A DNA stretch of 64,000 bases from Ramlibacter cellulosilyticus (lineage in GTDB: Bacteria; Pseudomonadota; Gammaproteobacteria; Burkholderiales; Burkholderiaceae_C): contig NZ_JACORT010000001.1 in NCBI RefSeq assembly GCF_014297465.1, forward strand, positions 1,116,001-1,180,000, read 5' to 3'. The notes under the pieces are model-generated. The model did not search any database. It saw only the letters and a list, made by a program, of their open reading frames with translations, and had not been told where the DNA came from. Shown piece by piece: positions 8,486 through 21,569 of this stretch (the stretch's first letter is position 1; each line of letters starts with the position of its first letter). Both the position numbers and the translations under genes were made by a program.

Positions 8486-9022
8486 CTAGAGCGGGTAACG
8501 CGGTCGTGTACTGCCGGCGGGCTCGCGCACGGCGGCGATGCGCTGGACGTACCGGGGCGGGTCCTCGAGGAAGCCGTCCTCGTACGCCACGACCCGCAGC
8601 CCGGCGTAGGCATGCAGCAGTTCGCCTGGGGCGAGCAGGAAATCCGCCCGCGAAGGCTTGCCGACCGTCTCGTTGCCCTGCGCAAAGGTCTCGTGCAGCA
8701 GGACGCCGCCCGGCGCCACGGCTTCCAGGATCCGCGGGAAGAGCGGGCGCCAGAGATAGTTCGTGACGACGACCGCGTCGAAGCTGCGGCCGGCGAGCGG
8801 CCAGGGGCCCCCCTCGATGTCGGCCTGCAATGTCTCGGCGATGCCCTGCAATGTCGCGAGCGCGTCGGCGTCGCGGTCGACGCCCAGCACGCGGTGGCCG
8901 CGCGCGGCGAAGAAGCGCGAGTGCCGCCCGCGTCCGCAGGCGAGGTCCAGCACCGTCCCGCCCGCCGGCACCAGGGGGGCGAAGCGGGCGATCCAGGGGG
9001 AGGGAGCTTCGGTTCCGTGCAT
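8486..9022 (-). CDS. Class I SAM-dependent methyltransferase (TehB-like)
   Basis: A 178-residue cytosolic methyltransferase. Motif I is [16 protein letters not shown], the acidic end of strand 2 is [11 protein letters not shown], and motif IV is [15 protein letters not shown]. There is no substrate domain besides the Rossmann core, as in TehB-type enzymes that methylate small thiols or metalloids; the substrate here is not evident. It lies 29 bp upstream of dapA on the same strand and could be co-transcribed with it. Confidence 0.85.
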   Translation of the reverse strand: MHGTEAPSPWIARFAPLVPAGGTVLDLACGRGRHSRFFAARGHRVLGVDRDADALATLQGIAETLQADIEGGPWPLAGRSFDAVVVTNYLWRPLFPRILEAVAPGGVLLHETFAQGNETVGKPSRADFLLAPGELLHAYAGLRVVAYEDGFLEDPPRYVQRIAAVREPAGSTRPRYPL

Positions 9023-9030
9023 GGGTCTTT

Positions 9031-9065
9031 CTCCCTCCCCTTCCGGGGGCGGGTTGGGGTGGGGG
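9031..9065. repeat. Short C-rich/G-rich inverted repeat between the SDR and methyltransferase genes
   Basis: Read on the minus strand this is CCCCCACCCCAACCCGCC, then GGAAGGGGAGGGAG, the pattern of a common proteobacterial extragenic repeat. It fills the 43 bp between the SDR stop and the methyltransferase start. Confidence 0.55.
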
Positions 9066-9878
9066 CTAGCGCGGACGCGCCTCTTCCTTCAGCGCCTTCA
9101 GCGCCATGTCCTCCACGATGCCCGGCGCGAGCAGCTTGATGAAGCGGCCGACCTTGGCCTTGGCCGTCATCACCACCTCGCGCTGGCGCCGGTCCATGCC
9201 GTCGATGATCAGCCGGGCGCATTCCTCCACGGACATCATGTCGTCCTCGTTGAGGCCGCTGCGGCCCGCGGGCTGGCCCTCGGCGTTGTAGCCCCGGTAG
9301 CGGATGCGCGTGTCGACCGCGCCGGGATAGGCGATGGTCACGCTCACGCCGGTCGGCTTCATCTCGGCGCGCAAGGCCTCGAAGAAGCCGGTCATCGCGA
9401 ACTTCGTCGCGCTGTACGCGGTGCGGCCGGGCACGCCGATCATGCCGGCATGCGAGCTCACGGCGACGATGCGGCCCCGCGCCTGCTTCAGGTGGGGCAG
9501 GGCCTCGTGCGTGCACCACACGGATCCCCACAGGTTCACCTGCATCAGGTCCAGGTACCAGTGCAGGTCCTCGGCCTTCACGTCGGCGAAGTTGGCCTGC
9601 GCGGAGATGCCGGCGTTGTTCACCAGCGTGTCGAGGCGGCCGAAGCGCTCGATGGTGCGGGAGACCAGGGCGCGGCACTGCGCCTCGACGGCCATGTCCA
9701 TGGCCACCGTCAGCACCTCGCTGCCGTGCGCGCGGCACTGCGCGGCGACGGCATCGAGCTTGTCCTGGCTGCGCCCGGAGAGCACGAGCGCCAGTTGGCC
9801 CTTGTGGGTCGCCGCGAGCTGGCGGGCCATCTCCGCCCCGATGCCGTCGGAGCCGCCGGTGATGAGGATGACGTTCAT
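9066..9878 (-). CDS. Short-chain dehydrogenase/reductase
   Basis: A 270-residue Rossmann oxidoreductase. It has the cofactor motif ITGGSDGIGAEMAR, NNAGI, the catalytic Ser in VAVSSHAGMIG and the YSATK pair. The first loop and overall layout resemble SDRs that reduce 3-ketosphinganine or long-chain ketones, but substrate cannot be read from the sequence. A hydrophobic N-terminal strand is part of the fold, not a signal. It is upstream of the methyltransferase on the same strand. Confidence 0.88.
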   Translation of the reverse strand: MNVILITGGSDGIGAEMARQLAATHKGQLALVLSGRSQDKLDAVAAQCRAHGSEVLTVAMDMAVEAQCRALVSRTIERFGRLDTLVNNAGISAQANFADVKAEDLHWYLDLMQVNLWGSVWCTHEALPHLKQARGRIVAVSSHAGMIGVPGRTAYSATKFAMTGFFEALRAEMKPTGVSVTIAYPGAVDTRIRYRGYNAEGQPAGRSGLNEDDMMSVEECARLIIDGMDRRQREVVMTAKAKVGRFIKLLAPGIVEDMALKALKEEARPR

Positions 9879-9948
9879 GGCGGCGGATTGTGAACGCGCC
9901 GCCCGGCGTGGCGCAGGGGGGCCTCCCTAAAGGGATAGGAGGAAACGC

Positions 9949-10089
9949 TTATCGAACGGTGGGGAAGCAGGACCACACGAATTCGCCCACGGCCACCATC
10001 ATCTCGGGGCGCGAGTACAGGAGGAACACGGCGCCCAGCACCACCGCCGCGGCGCCGTAGGCGAGCAGGGTGCGGGTGCGGGTCGCCAC
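9949..10089 (-). CDS. 46-residue single-pass membrane peptide coupled to the MFS gene
   Basis: A GTG start lies one base after the MFS stop codon. The translation is VATRTRTLLAYGAAAVVLGA, then VFLLYSRPEM, and it ends VWSCFPTVR. A basic N-terminus precedes one hydrophobic helix (residues about 8-25), consistent with a small inner-membrane protein with its N-terminus inside. Codon use matches the neighbours and the spacing implies translational coupling. It is too short for confident family assignment; it may be an accessory subunit of the transporter. Confidence 0.6.
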   Translation of the reverse strand: MATRTRTLLAYGAAAVVLGAVFLLYSRPEMMVAVGEFVWSCFPTVR

Positions 10090-10090
10090 G

Positions 10091-11311
10091 TCAGGCCGCC
10101 TGCGGCGTGGCGCCGCGCGCGATGGGGGCTTCGCGCACCGGCAGGTTCACCAGCGCCGCGAAGATGCCCAGGGCGATGGAGAGGTACCAGACGACGTCGT
10201 AGCTGCCGGTGCGGTCGTACAGCATGCCGCCCAGCCAGACGCCCATGAAGGAGCCGATCTGGTGGCTGAAGAAGACGAAGCCGCCCAGCATGGACAGGTG
10301 CGCCACGCCGAAGATCTGCGCCACCGTCGCATTGGTGGGCGGCACGGTCGACAGCCATAGCAGGCCGATGACGGCGGAGAACACGAAGATCGACGGCTGC
10401 GACAGCGGCACCAGCAGGAACAGCGTGATCGCGATCGAGCGTCCCAGGTAGATGGACGCCAGGATCTTGCGGCGCGCGAACTTCTGGCCCAGGGCGCCCG
10501 CGAAGTAGGAGCCGAACACGTTGAACAGGCCGATCAGCGCGAGCGAGGTCGTGGCGACCTGGGGCGAGAAGCCGTGGTCCTTCAGGTAGCTGGGCATGTG
10601 CACGCCGATGAACACCACCTGGAAGCCGCAGACGAAGTAACCCGCCGTCAGCAGCAGGAAGCTCGGGTAGCGCAGGGCCTCGGACAGCGCGTGTGCCACC
10701 GACTGCTCGCGTTTCGGCGCCTGGCCGCCGGTGAAGCCCGGCTCGCGCAGGCCCCAGGCGAGCGGGATGATCAACAGCACCGCGGCCGAGAGCACGTACA
10801 GCGCCGTCTGCCAGCCCAGCGCGCCGATCAGGAAGCCGTCGACCGGCAGCATGAGGAACTGGCCGAAGGAGCCGGCGGCCGCCGCCACGCCCATCGCCCA
10901 GGAGCGCTTGGCCGGATCCACCTGCCGCCCGAGCACGCCGTAGATCACCGCGTAGGTCGTGCCGGCCTGCGCCGCGCCGATCAGGACGCCCGCGAACAGG
11001 GCGAACAGCTGCGGGTTGGGCGCCGCCGCCATGCCCCAGAGGCCCACCGCGTAGAGCACCGCGCCGCCGACCAGCACGCGGAAGGCGCCGAAGCGGTCCG
11101 CCAGCATGCCGGCGAAGATGCCGCAGAAGCCCCAGGCGAGGTTCTGCACCGCGATCGCGAAGGAGAAGGTCTCCCGGCTCCAGCCCTGTGCCTGCGTCAC
11201 GGGCAGCAGCCAGAGGCCGAAGCCGTGCCGGATGCCCATGGACAGGGTCACGATCATGGCGCCGCAGGCCAACACCTGCACCATGGAGAGCTTGCGATCG
11301 ACGGGATTCAT
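10091..11311 (-). CDS. Major facilitator superfamily transporter
   Basis: A 406-residue inner-membrane protein with about twelve hydrophobic segments and a central cytoplasmic loop (GGQAPKREQSVAHALSEAL). The loop between helices 2 and 3 reads GMLADRFGAFRVLVGG, matching the MFS motif A. It resembles monocarboxylate or oxalate/formate-type MFS proteins (MGIRHGFGLWLLPV), but the substrate is not evident. The ATG at 11311 begins MNPVDRKLSMVQV; an extension to 11404 reads through the intergenic region. A 46-residue membrane peptide gene follows directly. Confidence 0.88.
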   Translation of the reverse strand: MNPVDRKLSMVQVLACGAMIVTLSMGIRHGFGLWLLPVTQAQGWSRETFSFAIAVQNLAWGFCGIFAGMLADRFGAFRVLVGGAVLYAVGLWGMAAAPNPQLFALFAGVLIGAAQAGTTYAVIYGVLGRQVDPAKRSWAMGVAAAAGSFGQFLMLPVDGFLIGALGWQTALYVLSAAVLLIIPLAWGLREPGFTGGQAPKREQSVAHALSEALRYPSFLLLTAGYFVCGFQVVFIGVHMPSYLKDHGFSPQVATTSLALIGLFNVFGSYFAGALGQKFARRKILASIYLGRSIAITLFLLVPLSQPSIFVFSAVIGLLWLSTVPPTNATVAQIFGVAHLSMLGGFVFFSHQIGSFMGVWLGGMLYDRTGSYDVVWYLSIALGIFAALVNLPVREAPIARGATPQAA

Positions 11312-11453
11312 GCGCGGACTGTAGCGGGAAGGCCTCAGCGAGGCTTGCCGCGCAACTGACAACCCTGTTGAAATGTTTTGGCGGGATTGATGAGAGCCGC
11401 GCATGAATGTAGGCTAGCCTGTATATCCGTCCAGTGGCGCAAGACGCGCCGAC

Positions 11454-11459
11454 TACAAT
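11454..11459 (+). promoter_or_regulatory. Candidate -10 box for parE
   Basis: TACAAT lies 10 bp before the parE ATG, which would give a very short leader. No strong -35 is visible. Such GACTACAATC sequences just ahead of start codons are common in this lineage. Confidence 0.4.
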
Positions 11460-11469
11460 CCCCACCCCT

Positions 11470-13437
<1,968 letters not shown>

Positions 13438-13442
13438 GCCCC

Positions 13443-13994
13443 ATGAACACCGCAGCCGCCGCACCCCAGGCCCGCGCCGCGCGGGTGCGCCTGCGCCCCA
13501 CCATGCAGAGCGACCTGGACTTCGTGCTCTCGCTCGAGCGCGACCCGGACAACCTGCCGTACATCACGCCCTGGGAGCGCATCCAGCACGAGGCGGCGAT
13601 CCGCTTCCCGGACTTCCGGCACTTCATCATCGAGACGGGCGAAGGGCTCGAAGCCGGCGGCTTCCTGATCTTCGTCGGCTGCCGCAACCAGCACCTGTCG
13701 GTGGAACTGAAGCGCATGGTCGTGCGCGACAAGAACCAGGGCTTCGGGCGCGCGGCGCTGCGCGTGGCCAAGAAGATCGCCTTCGACGACCTGGGCGCGC
13801 ACCGCTTCTGGCTGGACATCAAGAAGCGCAACTTGCGGGCGAAGGGCCTCTACGACAGCGAAGGCTTCGTCTTCGAGGGCGAGCTGCGCGAGGCCGTCAA
13901 GGTGGAAGGCGGCTACGACTCCCTGGTGGTGATGTCCATGCTGCAGGAAGAGTTCGCCTCGCGCCGCAGTCGCGCGATGGAGCTGCAGGGATGA
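13443..13994 (+). CDS. GNAT family N-acetyltransferase
   Basis: A 183-residue RimJ/RimL-type acetyltransferase. Fold markers are VRLRPTMQSDLDFVLSLE at the start, VELKRMVVRDKNQGFGRAAL for the acetyl-CoA pyrophosphate loop and NLRAKGLYDSEGFVFEGELR at the C-terminal strand. It acetylates an unknown amine, possibly a protein N-terminus. It starts 5 bp after parE and overlaps the transglycosylase start by ATGA, so it belongs to the parE unit. Confidence 0.87.
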   Translation: MNTAAAAPQARAARVRLRPTMQSDLDFVLSLERDPDNLPYITPWERIQHEAAIRFPDFRHFIIETGEGLEAGGFLIFVGCRNQHLSVELKRMVVRDKNQGFGRAALRVAKKIAFDDLGAHRFWLDIKKRNLRAKGLYDSEGFVFEGELREAVKVEGGYDSLVVMSMLQEEFASRRSRAMELQG

Positions 13995-14812
13995 TGCGAC
14001 GCCTCGCCTGCGCCGTGCTCTTCGCCGCTGCCCTGGCCGCGTCACCCGCGCGCGCGGAGGTCTGGGGCTACGTCGACGAGAAGGGCGTGGCGCACTTCGC
14101 GGCGGAGCAGCTCGACGCGCGCTACGAGCTGTTCTTCCGCGGCGGCGAAAGCTTCGACACCGCCGAAGGCGTGCAGACGCCGCGCGAGGTCGCCGTCCCG
14201 ACGAAGTCCGCCAGCAAGCTGCTCGCGTACTTCGACATCTCCCCGAGCTACAAGCAGGTGAAGCACCACCTGCGCGAGGCTTCGCGCGAGCACGGCATCG
14301 ACCTCGAGCTGCTGCAGGCCCTGATCGCCACCGAGTCGGGTTTCGACACGGCGGCGGTCTCGCCGAAGGGCGCGGTCGGCCTGATGCAGATCATGCCCGC
14401 CACGGCCGAACGCTACGGCGTGCGCGGCGACGGCAAGACGCCGGTCGCGCGCAAGCTCGTCGACCCCCGCACCAACGTCCGCACCGGCACGCGCTACCTG
14501 CGCGACCTGATCCGCATGTTCCCCGGCCGGCTGGAGCTGGCGCTCGCGGCCTACAACGCCGGCGAGGGGGCAGTGCAGCGCGCGGGCAACCGCATCCCCA
14601 ATTACCGCGAGACCCAGAACTACGTGAAGACGGTCATGCAGCTGTACGGCATGCTGAAACCGCCGGCCATGACGGCGTCGTCCGGGGGCAGTCCCCCGAA
14701 GCGCGTGCAGATGGAATTGCCCGGCCCCGCGGCGCGGCGCAACCTGCCGCCCGGGATGGCCGCCGCCGCGCCGCCACCGGGTCCCGAGGCCGAAACCGTG
14801 CTCGATTACTGA
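13991..14812 (+). CDS. Exported lytic transglycosylase (Slt/MltC-type SLT domain)
   Basis: A 273-residue periplasmic murein lyase. It has a signal peptide (residues 1-22, ending SPARA), then a short DUF4124-like segment ([15 protein letters not shown]), then the SLT domain at residues about 90-215. The catalytic Glu is in [10 protein letters not shown], with [14 protein letters not shown] and [10 protein letters not shown]. It cleaves the glycan strand of peptidoglycan to give anhydromuropeptides. A Pro-rich tail follows. It overlaps the acetyltransferase stop by 4 bp. Confidence 0.92.
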   Translation: MMRRLACAVLFAAALAASPARAEVWGYVDEKGVAHFAAEQLDARYELFFRGGESFDTAEGVQTPREVAVPTKSASKLLAYFDISPSYKQVKHHLREASREHGIDLELLQALIATESGFDTAAVSPKGAVGLMQIMPATAERYGVRGDGKTPVARKLVDPRTNVRTGTRYLRDLIRMFPGRLELALAAYNAGEGAVQRAGNRIPNYRETQNYVKTVMQLYGMLKPPAMTASSGGSPPKRVQMELPGPAARRNLPPGMAAAAPPPGPEAETVLDY

Positions 14813-14862
14813 CGCATGCCGCATCGGAACGACAGCGGCCGCGGCCAGGGAGGGCCGAGCCG

Positions 14863-16026
14863 GTGAACGCGCAGATCGATCCCGCGCAGCTCTGGCTGGG
14901 CGCCTGCGTCGGCGCGCAGGTGCTGCTGGTGTTCCTCACCGTCATCCAGGCCAACACCTACGGCGAGCGGGGCCTGCTGCTGCACGCCGCCGCCACGCTG
15001 ATGGCGGTCGTCGCGGTGCAGGCGCTCGTGGGCAACCACCCCCTGCTGCACCCCGCCGTGCTCCTGCTGGTGCCGGCGCTCGCCGGCCTGCAGCTCATGG
15101 AGCTCATGAGCCATGCGGGCGGCATGCGCAAGGCGCGGCGCTGGCTGCTGGCGACGAGCGTCGGCGTGCTGCCGGTGATGGCCGTGGCCGCGCTCTACAC
15201 CGAGTGGGCGCTGGCGGCCGGCCTGGTGCTCTGGCTCGCGGTGGTGGTGCTGCTGCTGCTGCGTGCCTGGCGCCAGAGCAACCCGTGGATCTGGTGGCTG
15301 GTGCCCGCGCTCGCGGCGCTGGTCGGCGCCGGCATCGAGATCGTGGCCGACGTGCCGCCCTACGACCTGGACGACGCCGTGCTGGCGGCGGGCCTGCTCA
15401 CGGTGTGGGCCGGCTGCACCTACCTGGCCACGGTCTGGCGCGGCCGCATCTTCGGCGAGACCCGCGCCCGCATCAACGCGCGCAACACGGTCGACCCGCT
15501 CACCGGGCTGGCCACGCCGATGGTGCTGGCCGAGCGCATCCTCGCCGCGCGCCACCTCACGCGCCGCTACGGCCATCCGAGCGTGGTGATGCTGGTGCAC
15601 ATCGAGAACCTCCCGGCGCTGGCGGCGGAATTCGGCCCGGAGGCGGCGGAGTCGGCCGTGCTCGCCGCGGCGAACCGCGTGCGCGAGTCGCTGCTGCGCG
15701 GCGGCGACGTCGCGGCCCGCGTGGCGCACGCGCGCATCGGCGTGCTGGCCGAGGGCGCGGCGCCGCCGGAAGCGGCCGCCACGGTGGCGACGCGCATCCT
15801 CGTGGCCGGGCTGAAGGAACCGCTGGCGGCCGCGCGCGCGGAATACCTGCGCTTCCGCATCGTGCTGGCCGCGGTGCCGGCGGACGAGACTCCGCCCCGG
15901 CGCTTGCTGTACAAACTGAACCAGCGCATGGACCAGGAGCTGCGCGGCGGTTCCGAACGGCGCATCGCGACGATGTCGCAGGACGAACTGCTGCAGCCAA
16001 CGGCACCTTCCCCCTTGACCCCCTAG
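14863..16026 (+). CDS. Membrane protein with degenerate GGDEF-like domain
   Basis: A 387-residue protein with about six membrane segments (residues 8-200) followed by a cytoplasmic region that starts [19 protein letters not shown], the typical entry of a GGDEF domain. At the active-site position the sequence is [15 protein letters not shown], so GGDEF itself is lost and diguanylate cyclase activity is not expected. It may bind c-di-GMP or act as a sensor. The GTG start at 14863 follows GGGAGGGCCG. It ends 11 bp before parC and is probably in the same transcript. Confidence 0.8.
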   Translation: MNAQIDPAQLWLGACVGAQVLLVFLTVIQANTYGERGLLLHAAATLMAVVAVQALVGNHPLLHPAVLLLVPALAGLQLMELMSHAGGMRKARRWLLATSVGVLPVMAVAALYTEWALAAGLVLWLAVVVLLLLRAWRQSNPWIWWLVPALAALVGAGIEIVADVPPYDLDDAVLAAGLLTVWAGCTYLATVWRGRIFGETRARINARNTVDPLTGLATPMVLAERILAARHLTRRYGHPSVVMLVHIENLPALAAEFGPEAAESAVLAAANRVRESLLRGGDVAARVAHARIGVLAEGAAPPEAAATVATRILVAGLKEPLAAARAEYLRFRIVLAAVPADETPPRRLLYKLNQRMDQELRGGSERRIATMSQDELLQPTAPSPLTP

Positions 16027-16037
16027 AAGAAGACACC

Positions 16038-18367
<2,330 letters not shown>

Positions 18368-18368
<1 letters not shown>

Positions 18369-18568
18369 TGGAACGCCGGCGCCTGCGCGCGGGCCAGCCG
18401 ATCACGCCCCAGGAGTTCGACGAGCTGTCGGACGAGGAGCTGGAGCGGCTGGTGCCGAAGAAGTACCGAGAGTTCTTCCCCGGCAAGGACGCGTGCGCCG
18501 ACGGCTTCTTCTACCTGCACGACGGCACGGCGTACAGCTTCTACCGGGGCGGGTTGCTGGACGAATGA
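18368..18568 (+). CDS. Small conserved hypothetical protein after parC
   Basis: A 66-residue protein, rich in charged residues, beginning MERRRLRAGQPITPQEFDEL. The acidic stretch SDEELERLVPKKYREFFPG and the tail FFYLHDGTAYSFYRGGLLDE suggest a compact folded domain. It shares one base with the parC stop, so translation is coupled. No family recognised; a parC-linked regulatory or nucleic-acid-associated role is only a guess. Confidence 0.7.
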
Positions 18569-18655
18569 CGCCGGCCCACGAAGTGCAGTTGAGCTAGATC
18601 AGGTCGCCGGGTGCCGGCGCGGTGGAGCATGGCGCGAAACCACGGAGGGCCCCCC

Positions 18656-20191
18656 ATGAGCACGACCGCGATCCAGCCACCCGGTACGCCGGCTGCCGGC
18701 GCCGCAACCCCGGCGCACGGCGGCCTTCTCCCCCGCATCGGGCTGCTCGCCGCCGTCGCGGCACTGGTGTTGATCCTGCTGCTGCCCGCGCAGGAGAAGC
18801 TGCCCGTCTCCGGGCAGGTCATGCTGGGCATCCTGGCTTTCGCCGTGATCGTCTGGATGACCGAGGCGCTCGACTACGCGGTGAGCGCCGTCGTGATCGC
18901 CGCGCTCATGGTCTTCCTGCTCGCCTTCGTTCCCGACGCCGCGAAGCCGGCCGGGCCCGCGATGGGGACGGGGGCGGCGCTGACGCTGGCCTTGTCCGGG
19001 TTCTCCAGCAGCGCGGTGGCCCTCGTCGCCGCGGCCTGCTTCATCGCCGCCGCCATGACGGCCACCGGCCTGGACCGGCGCATCGCGCTGCGCGTGCTCT
19101 CGCGCATGGAGGCGCGCACGAGCCGCATCGTGATCGGCGCCATGGTGGTCGGCTTCCTGCTGGCGTTCATCGTCCCGAGCGCCACCGCGCGCGCCGCGTG
19201 CCTCATGCCGATCATGATCGGCTTCATCCATGCCTTCGGCGTGGAGCGCCGCAGCCGCTTCGCCGCGCTGCTGGTGATCACCGCGGCGCAGACGGTGAGC
19301 GTGTGGAACATCGGCATCAAGACGGCCGCGGCGCAGAACATGGTGGCGATCGGCTTCCTGGAAAAGCAGTTCGGCACCGGCATCACCTGGACCGAGTGGT
19401 TCATCGCGGGCGCGCCGTTCTCGGCGCTGCTGTCGGTGGCGCTCTACTTCATCATGACCCGCATGCTCCGTCCGGAGGTCGAGGAGATCCGCGGCGGCAT
19501 GGCGGGCATCCGCGAGCAACTGGCCGCCCTCGGGCCCATGACCCCGGCGCAGTGGAAGCTGCTCGCCCTCGTGCTGCTCCTGCTCGGGTTCTGGTCCACC
19601 GAAGGCGTGCTGCACAGCTTCGACACCTCGTCGACGACGATCGCCGCCATCGCCCTGATGCTGATGCCGGGCATCGGCGTGATGGACTGGAAGGCGTCGC
19701 AGAAGGGCTTCCCCTGGGGCACCGTGGTGCTGTTCGCCGTGGGCATCAGCGTGGGCACCGCGCTGCTGAAGACGCAGGCGGCGGCCTGGCTCGCCAACCT
19801 GATCGTCACGCACCTGGGGCTGCAGCAGGCGAGCGCCTTCGCCATCCTGCTGCTGCTCTCGGTCTTCCTGATCGTGATCCACCTGGGCTTCGCCAGCGCC
19901 ACGGCGCTGGCGTCGACCATGATCCCCATCATCATGAGCGTGCTCGGCACCGTGCAGACCCCGGGGCTGAACGTGGTCGGCATGACGATGCTGCTGCAGT
20001 TCGTGGTCAGCATCGGCTTCATCCTGCCGGTGAACTCGCCGCAGGCGATGATCGCCTACGGCACCGACACCTTCGCGGCGCGCGACTTCGTGCGCACCGG
20101 CGTCGTGATCACGGCGGCTGCGCTCGTGCTGCTGGTCGTGTTCGCGCTGACCTACTGGCCGTGGATGGGGTACATGACCGTGGAGCGCTGA
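18656..20191 (+). CDS. DASS/SLC13-family anion:sodium symporter-like permease
   Basis: A 511-residue inner-membrane carrier with about 11-13 hydrophobic segments. Diagnostic parts are WMTEALDYAVSAVVIAALMV, the first hairpin and SNS-like stretch in FIVPSATARAACLMPIM, and the second repeat with STTIAAIALMLMPGIGVMDW. The C-terminal repeat contains PVNSPQAMIAYGTDTF. The family moves dicarboxylates, citrate or sulfate. The ATG at 18656 follows GGAGGG and begins MSTTAIQPPGTP; an in-frame ATG at 18629 is less likely. Confidence 0.87.
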   Translation: MSTTAIQPPGTPAAGAATPAHGGLLPRIGLLAAVAALVLILLLPAQEKLPVSGQVMLGILAFAVIVWMTEALDYAVSAVVIAALMVFLLAFVPDAAKPAGPAMGTGAALTLALSGFSSSAVALVAAACFIAAAMTATGLDRRIALRVLSRMEARTSRIVIGAMVVGFLLAFIVPSATARAACLMPIMIGFIHAFGVERRSRFAALLVITAAQTVSVWNIGIKTAAAQNMVAIGFLEKQFGTGITWTEWFIAGAPFSALLSVALYFIMTRMLRPEVEEIRGGMAGIREQLAALGPMTPAQWKLLALVLLLLGFWSTEGVLHSFDTSSTTIAAIALMLMPGIGVMDWKASQKGFPWGTVVLFAVGISVGTALLKTQAAAWLANLIVTHLGLQQASAFAILLLLSVFLIVIHLGFASATALASTMIPIIMSVLGTVQTPGLNVVGMTMLLQFVVSIGFILPVNSPQAMIAYGTDTFAARDFVRTGVVITAAALVLLVVFALTYWPWMGYMTVER

Positions 20192-20200
20192 GCGCGCGCC

Positions 20201-20653
20201 TCAGACTTCGGCGATCAGCTCGATCTCCACGCAGGCACCCGTCGGGATCTGCGCGACGCCGAAGGCGCTGCGCGCGTGGGCGCCCTTGTCGCCGAAGACC
20301 TGGCCGAGGAGCTCGCTCGCGCCGTTGGTGACCAGGTGGTGCTCGGTGAAGTCCGGCGCGGAGTTCACCAGGCTCATCACCTTCACGATGCGCTTGACGT
20401 TGTTCAGGTCACCCACCGCGGCCTGCAGCGTCCCCATCAGGTCGATGGCGATCGCGCGAGCGGCCTGCTTGCCTTCCTCGGTCTGCATGGTCTTGCCCAG
20501 CTGGCCGACCCAGGACTTGCCGTCCTTCTTCGCGATGTGGCCGGAGAGGAAGACGAGATTGCCCGTGCGCACGAAAGGCACGTAGGCGGCCGCGGGCGTG
20601 GCGACCGGGGGCAGGGTGATGTTCAGTTCCTTCAGCTTGTCGTAGACGTTCAT
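20201..20653 (-). CDS. RidA family protein
   Basis: A 150-residue member of the YjgF/RidA family, trimeric enzymes that hydrolyse reactive enamine/imine intermediates. The C-terminal signature ARSAFGVAQIPTGACVEIEL carries the conserved Arg. The N-terminus is the longer form (MNVYDKLKELNITLPP) found in the RidA paralogue group next to amino-acid or fatty-acid genes, so the E. coli function should not be assumed. Its start overlaps the stop of the upstream transglutaminase gene (ATGA), placing it at the end of the leftward cluster. Confidence 0.88.
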   Translation of the reverse strand: MNVYDKLKELNITLPPVATPAAAYVPFVRTGNLVFLSGHIAKKDGKSWVGQLGKTMQTEEGKQAARAIAIDLMGTLQAAVGDLNNVKRIVKVMSLVNSAPDFTEHHLVTNGASELLGQVFGDKGAHARSAFGVAQIPTGACVEIELIAEV

Positions 20654-21567
20654 GGTTCGCTCCTTGGTGCCGCGATCATGCCGCCATTCTCGGCGGGCGT
20701 GACGGTGACGGCTACGCGCAGGGTGTGGTGCGCTCCGCCGTGGATCACGCCGCGCATGGGCGACACGTCGGCGTAGTCCCGGCCGATGGCGAGCGTCACG
20801 TAGTCTTCGCCGGGGCTGCGGTCGTTGGTCGGGTCGAGGTCCACCCACTGGCCGCCGCTTTCCGCGCCGGGCAGGTACACCGAGACCCAGGCGTGCGAAG
20901 CGTCGCAGCCCACCAGCCGCGGCCGCCCGGGCGGCGGCTCCGTCAGCAGGTAGCCGCTCACGTAGCGCGCGGACAGGCCCAGGCTGCGCAGGCAACCCAG
21001 CATGACGTGCGCGAGGTCCTGGCAGACGCCCTTGCGCAGCGCGAGCGCTTCCAGGGCGGGCGTGTTGACGTCGGTGGCCGTCGTTTCGTACTCGAAGTCG
21101 GCGTGGATGCGCGCCATCAGGTCGCGCGCCGCCTCCAGCAGCGGCCGCCCCTTCGCGAAGCTGGGCTGCGCGTAGGCGACGAAGGCCGCATCGCGCGGCG
21201 TGTAGGGCGACGCGAACGCGAATTCCGCGGCCGGGTCGTAGCGCGTGTTGCGGTGGTAGCGCAGGCGCTCCACCCCCTCTTCCCACGGGAGGCTGCTCGC
21301 GGGTTCCTCGGCGGCCGACGTCGACACGAGGCTGTCCGCCACCACGCGCAGCGAGTCGTGCGCGTATTCCAGGCTGAAGAAGGTGCGCGTGTTGCCGAAC
21401 ACGTCGAGCGATTCGGTGCGCTGCACCGGCGCCGGATCCACCGCGAGCCGGTGGCCCAGGACCTCCTGCGTCGGCAGCGCGAGCGGCTTGAGGTGCGCCA
21501 TGTGCTGCGCGGTGCGCACCATCGGCGCGTAGTCGTAGGCGGTCTCGTGGACGACGTGCAGCAGCAT
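20650..21567 (-). CDS. Transglutaminase-like cysteine peptidase/amidase
   Basis: A 305-residue cytosolic protein. An N-terminal beta domain begins LHVVHETAYDYAPMVRTAQ, followed by a transglutaminase core with Cys182 in LRKGVCQDLAHVML, His225 in CDASHAWVSVYLP and Asp245 in QWVDLDPTNDR, a complete catalytic triad. These proteins are consistently linked with circularly permuted ATP-grasp and alpha-E proteins (comparative genomics from the literature on amidoligases) and are thought to cut or transfer peptides. Here it is 2 bp downstream of the fused ATP-grasp/alpha-E gene. Confidence 0.9.
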   Translation of the reverse strand: MLLHVVHETAYDYAPMVRTAQHMAHLKPLALPTQEVLGHRLAVDPAPVQRTESLDVFGNTRTFFSLEYAHDSLRVVADSLVSTSAAEEPASSLPWEEGVERLRYHRNTRYDPAAEFAFASPYTPRDAAFVAYAQPSFAKGRPLLEAARDLMARIHADFEYETTATDVNTPALEALALRKGVCQDLAHVMLGCLRSLGLSARYVSGYLLTEPPPGRPRLVGCDASHAWVSVYLPGAESGGQWVDLDPTNDRSPGEDYVTLAIGRDYADVSPMRGVIHGGAHHTLRVAVTVTPAENGGMIAAPRSEP

Positions 21568-21569
21568 GT

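Noticed and set aside
11312-11469. A small coding gene between the MFS gene and parE
   Set aside because: No frame with a ribosome site and plausible codon use; the region is better seen as promoters for the divergent genes.
14863-16026. An active diguanylate cyclase
   Set aside because: The GGDEF signature is replaced by AHARI, so the catalytic and metal-binding residues are missing.
15204-16037. An N-terminal extension of parC
   Set aside because: The upstream part overlaps the GGDEF-like gene in another frame and has no family similarity; ParC starts at 16038.
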